From: Powellomyces hirtus
Taxonomy: Eukaryota; Chytridiomycota; Chytridiomycetes; Spizellomycetales; Powellomycetaceae
Reading direction: 5' to 3'
Assembly (NCBI GenBank): GCA_025526995.1
Contig: JAHLKG010000004.1
Span: 186,001 to 250,000, forward strand
DNA length: 64,000 nt
Position 1 is the first letter of the stretch, and every line of letters begins with the position of its first letter. A program made the translations under genes and the position numbers. The notes beneath the pieces are model-generated. The model made no database searches. It was not told where the DNA came from and saw only the letters and a program-made list of their open reading frames with translations. Positions 57,595-64,000 of this stretch are shown one piece after another.

Positions 57595-58887
57595 ATGGCA
57601 CTTGCATTTGAGAATGGAGAACAAATCCTATGCTTTCATGGACCGCTTCTGTATGAGGCCAAGGTGAATGGAGACAAAGAGTTTATCCCAGACAAGAAGA
57701 TGTCTAACAAGTGGCCCCATCATCTTCAGGTGATAGGAACTGAAAACCGGGAAGCTAAGGGAGATCGGGAGGCTGGACCTCATTACAAAGTCCATTACAA
57801 AGGATGGAAGCAGACGTATGTGCCGATGACCTCTGTCTTTCGCTTATCCGCATGTCCTTGTCACTAACGTAGTGTGGCTGCAGATGGGATGAATGGGTAC
57901 CAGAGTCGCGTATCCTGAAATACTCCGAGGAGAACTTGAAGAAACAACAGGACCTCCTAGAGTCTCTTCAAACCAAGAAAACCAAAGAATCCAGGAAAGC
58001 GCAGGAGAAGGACGAAGCAAAGGACAAGGCACGGAAGAGACCGCGCGAAGACTCTGCGGCTGAGAAGGAAGACGAGTTCATAAGCCGACCCGAAATCCGG
58101 ATACCCATGCCAGAATCCCTGAAAGCTCAACTGGTAGAAGATTGGGAAAACGTTACAAAGAATCACAGGGTATGCTTGCTGAATGTGCAAGCCATGCTTT
58201 CCTTCATGAATCCAAAGTTCTGATACGTCGTCCATCTCGTAGCTGGTCCGACTCCCACGAGAGATAACGGTGGCGGATATCCTGAAGCGATATAAGGAGT
58301 CGACTAAAGACGTGAAAGGAAAGCGGAGCGCGAAAGACAGGTGTGTGCCCAACACTATCTGCGATGCTTCGGTTGTCGGCCCGCTGACACTGGGGTTCTC
58401 GTTATCCAGCGCTCGAAACGACGATCTCCTACAAGAGGTTCTGGACGGAATAAGAACATACTTCGACCGCTCTCTGGCAAACCTTCTCCTATACCGCTTC
58501 GAACGTCAGCAGTACGTTGAGATCAAAAAGAAATACCCAAACACCGAGCTTTCGGAAGTGTACGGCGCTGAGCACCTTTTACGCCTGTTCGGTGAGAGTC
58601 CCTCCTCGTACTAGTCACACAATCGATAGCAAGTGCTGACTCATCTATGTAGTTCAATTCCCTAGCTTGATAGCTCACACAAACATGGAAAGCGAAGCCG
58701 TGAATCTGTTGAAGGACCATCTCACCAGGATCCTGGAGTAAGTCCATATTTCAACTTCATCTAGGTTACCCCACATGTTCTAACAAGATATGACAGGTTC
58801 ATGCAGGCAAAGCAGCAAGAGCTCTTCCTGACTGACTACGATAACGTTAGCCCAACATACATTGCTCAAATGAAAGCCAGCGGGTAG
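57595..58887 (+). CDS. EAF3: MRG15/Eaf3 chromodomain protein
   Basis: Exons 57595-57815, 57884-58169, 58243-58340, 58410-58591, 58653-58737 and 58797-58887 give 320 residues. Eaf3 is shared by the NuA4 acetyltransferase and the Rpd3S deacetylase and reads H3K36 methylation. The chromodomain has GEQILCFHGPLLYEAKV and [23 protein letters not shown], followed by a Lys/Arg linker and the MRG domain (LVRLPREITVADILKRY, YGAEHLLRLFVQFPSL, FLTDYDNVSPTYIA). The start at 57595 places MALAFENGE right before the chromodomain. Confidence 0.95.
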
Positions 58888-59163
58888 TATACCCAACCTT
58901 CTGTAAATCTACTGTGAATACCAACAAATAATATTTCGGTCGGCTTTTTTGACTCGCCGTTCGACATTTACGACGTGCAGCGCTTCAGAGCTCAGGAAAC
59001 GACCAAGAGAAGAGGCTGGTGATGTGACAATTTTAGATATATGTAAAATGGAAATGAATGCAATCACAAGAACAGTTCGTGCCTCTCCCATGGGCGCGCC
59101 AACATCCTCTCTCCAACCGCATGCCTCTTAAATAAATCTCGCTCTATTTGTTTTGCTATGTAC

Positions 59164-62100
59164 TTAGGCGATGGTGAGCTTCAGCTTGACTCCCATGCCC
59201 ACGAGCTCGCTGACGAGATATCTGAAGACGTATGGGACAGCAATGACCTCCACACCCTTTCCGTCACCGCAAGTCCGGCAGAAAGCTTTACCCTTTCCGA
59301 GTGCTGTCTCCACTCCGACCAGGGAGCCACATTTGGAGCAGCACCACGACTGCGAGTAGTCAGAGCAGTTCATAAGACGATCTTGCAGCAGGAACGAGAC
59401 ACCGTGGGCAAGGAGGGAATCACGTTCCATCTCTCCGAATCGGATACCTCCAGCACGCTTTCGTCCCTTGATGGGCTGTTGTGTGACGTTGTGGACGGGT
59501 CCGGTTGTTCGTACTTGGTACTTGTCTGACACCATGTGCCTCAGACGTTGGTAGTATACCACCTGCGGAGATAATTATGTCTCAATGAGCACTACGACCT
59601 CACAGACTCTGCAAAGGAAGGTTCGCCAACTCACCCCAATGTAGATATCCGCCTTGAATTCCCCTCCAGTGATACCACTGTACATGGCCTCGTTTCCGTG
59701 GTAGTTGAAACCCGCCTCCTTGAGCTCTTCTCCAAAGTAGTCGGCAGCGCTTTCGCCATCTCCCTCTAAGAAGCTCCATGGTGTGGCGTCCTGTGATCGG
59801 CCATGGAGGGCTCCCGATTTTCCGGCGAGCGACTCGACGAACATTCCAATTGTCATTCGCGACGGGAAAGCGTGTGGGTTAATGATCACGTCGGGCACAA
59901 TACCGGTCTCGCTGAACGGCATGTCTACCGTTGGCCATTTCTGACTGATGACACCCTTCTGTCCGTGTCGGGAAGAGAACTTGTCTCCGATGATTGGTGG
60001 ACGGGGAATACGAAACTTGATGTGGATCTTTTGGAGTTCCTGGTCTCCCGTGTCATTTCCAATAAGACGAACCTCATCGACATAGGCGTCTTCCATCGAC
60101 TTGTATGGAGCAATGGTCACCTTCCCAGTCACATCGTCCACGTAAGCATACATAGGGTCTCCCTGAGTTAGTCTTCGACCGATGATCGGCAGACCATCCC
60201 AGTCCAGGAAGTCTAGGACATTTCCGATGCTTTTTGGCGGCAGCTCTGCAGCGTTCTCGCCGTCGACCGACAGACCAAAGTGAGTGGTGATAGGCTCGCC
60301 TTTGCGGCGCTTGTCACTCAAGTCGATGAACTCGCTCTTGTAGACCGTTCCATGACCGTAACCACGCTCGTGGGACGATTTGTTCAAAATGGAAGCATCT
60401 TCCATATCATAGCCAGTGTATGAGATAACGCACACAACAGCATTCATGCCGTTAGGGTAGTTGTCGAGACCGTATGCGTCGTGAAGTTTCGGTCTGACCA
60501 CGGGTGTCTGTCCGGTCTGGAGACGGTACAACTTGTTATCTGTCCGATGCGGCATGTTGTGAGCGGGAGTTCCCATCGATTGTTTTCCCATCTGAGAAGC
60601 AGGGGGCATTAGAACTAATGTCCTCCGGAGTACTGTAGGTCCATGGCGAGTTAGCTTACCTGGCATTGGTACATGTTTCGGGGACTTTGGTTGTGGTCAG
60701 AGAATGGCGTCAAGTTGGCTACCACACTCAAAACATTTGTAGGTGATTCTTCGATGTGGGTGGTGGTTCCCGGAACAATGTCCTCCTTAAGACATGCAAT
60801 GTCCATGTAGACCTGTTCAAACGGCCCGACCATGTCCCTCTCACCGTTGACGAGATATTTGACCGGACGCATCATGCGAGCAGGAGTGGAGAACAGGAAG
60901 AGACCTGGGTACTGACCGCCGCGGGTGGCAGGAACATATCCAATTTCGAGGTCAAGTGGCACTGGTCGTGCTCGGGTCACTTTCCAGTGACGGAGGCGTT
61001 GGGCAACCTTGAACGCCAGGGCGGCGCTACACCATCCAATGACCTTTCCGTCGAGCTGAACGGATACCGTCACATTCTTTCTTCTCTCGGTCTCAACCTT
61101 GGGATCTAAAGAGTCCAGCTCGTCGGCAGCGTCAGCGTCCTCACTGCCGCTGTCAACATCCATGGCATCCACGTCATTCACAGCGGCATCTTGATCGCGG
61201 GCCGCCCGAGCACCTAATCCACCCATTTGACCCACACCCAAGCTAGCTACCAATGCCGGAACCTTTGACACATCCACCTTGTCCACCACAATGCGACACG
61301 TATGACTCAAGTGGTTGAGCAGACCACAAGGGCTTCCATCAGGTGTGTGTACGGGGCAGAGGAAACCCCAGGATTCGGGTAGAAGCTTACGCACGGTGGT
61401 GGTCTTCAATTCAGCGAAGAAACTACCACGATGCACAGATCGGAAATGGGAGATGTAACGGTAGAAGTTGAGCTTTTCCGCGACGATCGTGTATCCGGAC
61501 GTTTGTTGCAAGTCGAGACCGGTGTTGGAGACAAGATTTCCCGTAGCCAGGAAATACTCCATTTTCCGGCCGATATCCGCAGCGCCTCCGGTTTTCGAGA
61601 ACACCTTTCCCATGTATTTTTTGTCGGCAAAGTCAACCTGCGCGGGCTTCAATCGCAAATCCATCTGAATCTGCAGCTTGATCGCAACCAGCCAGTCGGC
61701 CATCTTCTCCTTCATGATCGACATGTACAGGTGACCTGGCAACAGGATTTCTTGGTGTTGAGGAGAATCCGGGTTGTCTGCCGAACATTCACCAGCGACA
61801 AGCGCGTACAGCTTTTGCATCATGAAGATGAGCATGTCAAATTTTTCTCTGTCATCCTCGAGGTGCACCAGAACTACACGTTTCAGGAACTCGATACCAA
61901 CATCTTCTTCGTACAGGTCGTCTGGTGAGTCCATCATGACCGCGAACTTGGATCCGAGGTAAGAGAGACATTGTTTGCGGGTGTGCACTGCATACCGACG
62001 GAAGCTTCGGAGGAGCAGCTCCACGCGGTCGGTCAGGAAACTGTTGGTCGACTGACCCATCGTAAGTCTTTCGAACAGCTCGCGATCGCTGGCTTCGCAC

Positions 62101-62985
62101 AACGCTCGCAACACCAGCAAGACGGGCACCATGTACTCGCTCTTCCGGTATGAGAATCTGAGGGTTACTGCTCCGTCAGTACAATAGTGCATCGTGACCG
62201 TTTGGGAGGTCTGGTCGGGACGCACGCATCGCATGGCTACACCAAACTGCGAGTATGTCGGACCACGGTTTTGGAAGGACGATCGAATAATCGCTGTAGG
62301 GTGATTTCGGCGGGGCACAATCAACAATCGAATCAACCGCTCGATTCCGTTGCTCACGAAGTAGCCCCCGAATTCTTCCGGGTCCTCACGCTGTTTGATC
62401 AGGTCTCGGGGTGACTTTCCATCCAGGTTACAACGCACAGACCGCACCATGACAGGCAGCTTTCCAAGAGTTTTGACCTCGCTCTGGATGGGCCCCTCGT
62501 TGATGCGCCAGTTCAGACGACATTGCATCAATCCTTTGTAAGAGATACCACGCTCCCGACATTCCGCGGGAAACATTTGGTTCGTCAGGGTACCGATCCC
62601 GCTCTCAATAACGGGCTTTCCAACGGTAACGCTCGAAAGCCACACTGGTAAAAGGAACGAATTCTGATCGTTAGCGGGCAGCTACAGTCAAATGCGAAAT
62701 GACCTGATTGCACTCACTCTCCATCTTGTTGCGTCCACTTTCCCCTGGTCTTCCATCAAACACAACTCGTTTTCCGATATCCATTACAGCTCTATCCAGC
62801 AAACCACTCGTAGTTCCTCCAAAGGCGAACAGACTGTTAAAACTTTCGACATGCGGACCAGTGAGTTTTGCGAGCTCGGGATAGTGCGGCCGGGTTTTCG
62901 AGGGGTTGATGGCATCGTGCTGGCGATCCAAGGTTGAGAAGGTGGTAGGGTCGGGCTTCCGCTTTGCTTTCTGTGAGGAAGCCAT
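59164..62985 (-). CDS. RPA135: RNA polymerase I second-largest subunit RPA2 (A135)
   Basis: Four exons (62985-62718, 62644-60660, 60591-59635, 59562-59164) give 1202 residues, essentially the yeast length of 1203. The subunit forms half of the active centre of the rRNA-transcribing polymerase. Clear blocks are [24 protein letters not shown] and [13 protein letters not shown] (Pol I-specific), [63 protein letters not shown], and the C-terminal zinc ribbon CCSKCG...CRTCG. An acidic insert ([20 protein letters not shown]) sits near the middle. Confidence 0.97.
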
Positions 62986-63142
62986 TGCTGCTTGCTTCTC
63001 CAAACTCGACCTGCGCTGCTGCAAATGTGAAATTCAGAAATTGAGACCAGCGAAGGCCAAAAGCAATTCTAGCCAAAATAAGCCACGGTTGCAGTGTATT
63101 AGTCAGCAACGTGGTATGCTTTATTCAGTGTAACTAGATATA

Positions 63143-64000
63143 GTGCGCCGCTTTCGGAGGCCTTTTGGACGACCTGAAAATGCACAAAGCAGCAACATTC
63201 TGAGCGGTCATGCAACAGTCATTGAGAAATATAGGTTCCTACCAGACCCTATTGATTTCATTGCGTTGTGTCCGGTTCCGACTGTTGAGTTGCAAAGGCC
63301 AAAAGGAGGTCAAGCATTGGAATCCGAACACGGACGCGTTAGGGACCTGTCGCAAGCACCATGGACGCAGCGCACATCGGCACGAGCACCATCAGCGACA
63401 CGTTACAAAGTCGGCCACCTCACCGGCGACGTATGGCACACCATCACGGCATTGGTCCTTTACCTTCATCGCGATGCCAACCCGCCCGGCCCGCCCGGGA
63501 ATGGCAAAAACCAGTCCTTCACCCCGACCGTCATTCTACTAGTCTTTTACGAGCCTGACGGCCGCCTGAACGAGGACTTCCATCGTGCTCCCGACCTCTG
63601 GCGGCTTTATACAAGTCTTGGCTTGCCCGTCGTCGTCGCCGCGCTCGTTACATCTGCTGTGGGCTCGCGCAAGCTCACCGGAGCCACGCTCACCGCCACT
63701 TTCGAAACATTGGACTCGTTCACCACCGTTGACCTGAATACGTTTCGTACGGAGCAATTGGAGTTAACCCCAACAACTGACTGGGAGTCCGCGCTAAAGT
63801 TAGCAAAAGACGCGAAGCTTGAGAAAAAATTGAAGTCCAAATCGAAGGCTGTGCTTGACCTGCATTTCTCGACTGGTCTCTGCATGCATTACTTCTCGAA
63901 CTCAGAAATGACGGAGACGAACCATGAATTCGTCTGAAAGGGCCTGACGCGCGATGTCAATTACGAAACACTCACCGCCGAGATCGTGAAAGTGAGGAGG
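63143..64000 (+). pseudogene. Unrecognised frame broken by a TGA, runs off the right edge
   Basis: A frame of 264 codons (63143-63937) ends at TGA, but the same frame continues open with protein-like sequence (KGLTRDVNYETLTAEIV) to the end of the window. Residues from about 75 on look like real protein: HTITALVLYLHRDANPP, FTPTVILLVFYEPDGRL, and TEQLELTPTTDWESALKLAKDAKLEKKLK. I know no family; a mobile-element or lineage-specific effector-like protein are options. An intron ending near the TGA could also explain it. Confidence 0.4.

Noticed and set aside
60756..61928. Plus-strand frames inside RPA2
   Set aside because: They are shadows of the highly conserved minus-strand RNA polymerase I gene.

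Overview
The window is nuclear DNA of a fungus. Almost every gene is cut by short GT-AG introns (mostly 50-80 nt), the genes are housekeeping eukaryotic genes, and several are fungal in type: ATP synthase subunit H, a propeptide-like I9 inhibitor, a 161-residue tropomyosin and a Pfa4-type palmitoyltransferase. A ClpX with its ClpP-docking tripeptide, a FAAP24-like Fanconi protein, FRA10AC1 and DCAF7 are all absent or unusual in budding yeast. This makes an early-diverging (chytrid-like) lineage my best guess, but that is inference. For nearly all genes the exon lengths I give sum to a complete reading frame, which is my main check on the splice models.

Layout, left to right. 1-786: 5' part of a mitochondrial ThrRS/mL39-like gene (-). 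1219-2319: a bacterial-type phosphoribosyltransferase with five introns (-). 3211-5039: DHHC palmitoyltransferase (+). 5311-7848: mitochondrial ClpX (-). 7849-10310: long gene-poor region. 10311-13442: mucin-like surface protein (+). 14180-15546: glutathione-dependent formaldehyde dehydrogenase (+). 16136-18676: ALG9 (-). 18974-20661: SPFH protein (+). 21314-21886: COX12 (-). 22508-23125: eIF1 (-). 23638-24813: C2H2 factor (+). 25051-25839: mitochondrial uS7 (-). 26084-28230: NOC4 (+). 28539-29566: ATP14 (+). 29810-31273: MOB4/phocein (-). 31653-32660: Ala-rich orphan (-). 33201-33648: I9 inhibitor (+). 34037-35667: PPIL4 cyclophilin-RRM (+). 35953-36356: eS27 (-). 37223-38188: VAP (+). 38477-39994: DCAF7/WDR68 (-). 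41210-43457: F-box orphan (+). 43644-44530: FAAP24-like (-). 45670-46820: FRA10AC1 (+). 47166-48744: CDK-like kinase (-), with a decayed duplicate of its 3' end beside it. 50518-52089: HAD plus 2H-phosphoesterase RNA-repair-like protein (+). 52215-53667: mitochondrial PheRS (-). 54823-55636: tropomyosin (+). 55807-57412: TFIIE-alpha (-). 57595-58887: EAF3/MRG15 (+). 59164-62985: RNA polymerase I RPA2 (-). 63143-64000: an unrecognised interrupted frame (+).

Genes alternate between strands and many are head-to-head with 180-520 bp between start codons (ALG9/SPFH, eIF1/zinc finger, uS7m/NOC4, TFIIE-alpha/EAF3), so shared promoters are likely. There is no operon, biosynthetic cluster or CRISPR array, and I saw no tRNA or rRNA gene. 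The genes do not form one pathway, although mitochondrial function (ThrRS-like, ClpX, COX12, uS7, ATP14, PheRS) and gene expression (eIF1, eS27, NOC4, RPA2, TFIIE, EAF3) are well represented.

I found no multi-gene novel system. The items most worth follow-up are the FAAP24-like gene, the HAD-2H fusion, the bacterial-type phosphoribosyltransferase with introns, and the tandemly duplicated kinase tail.
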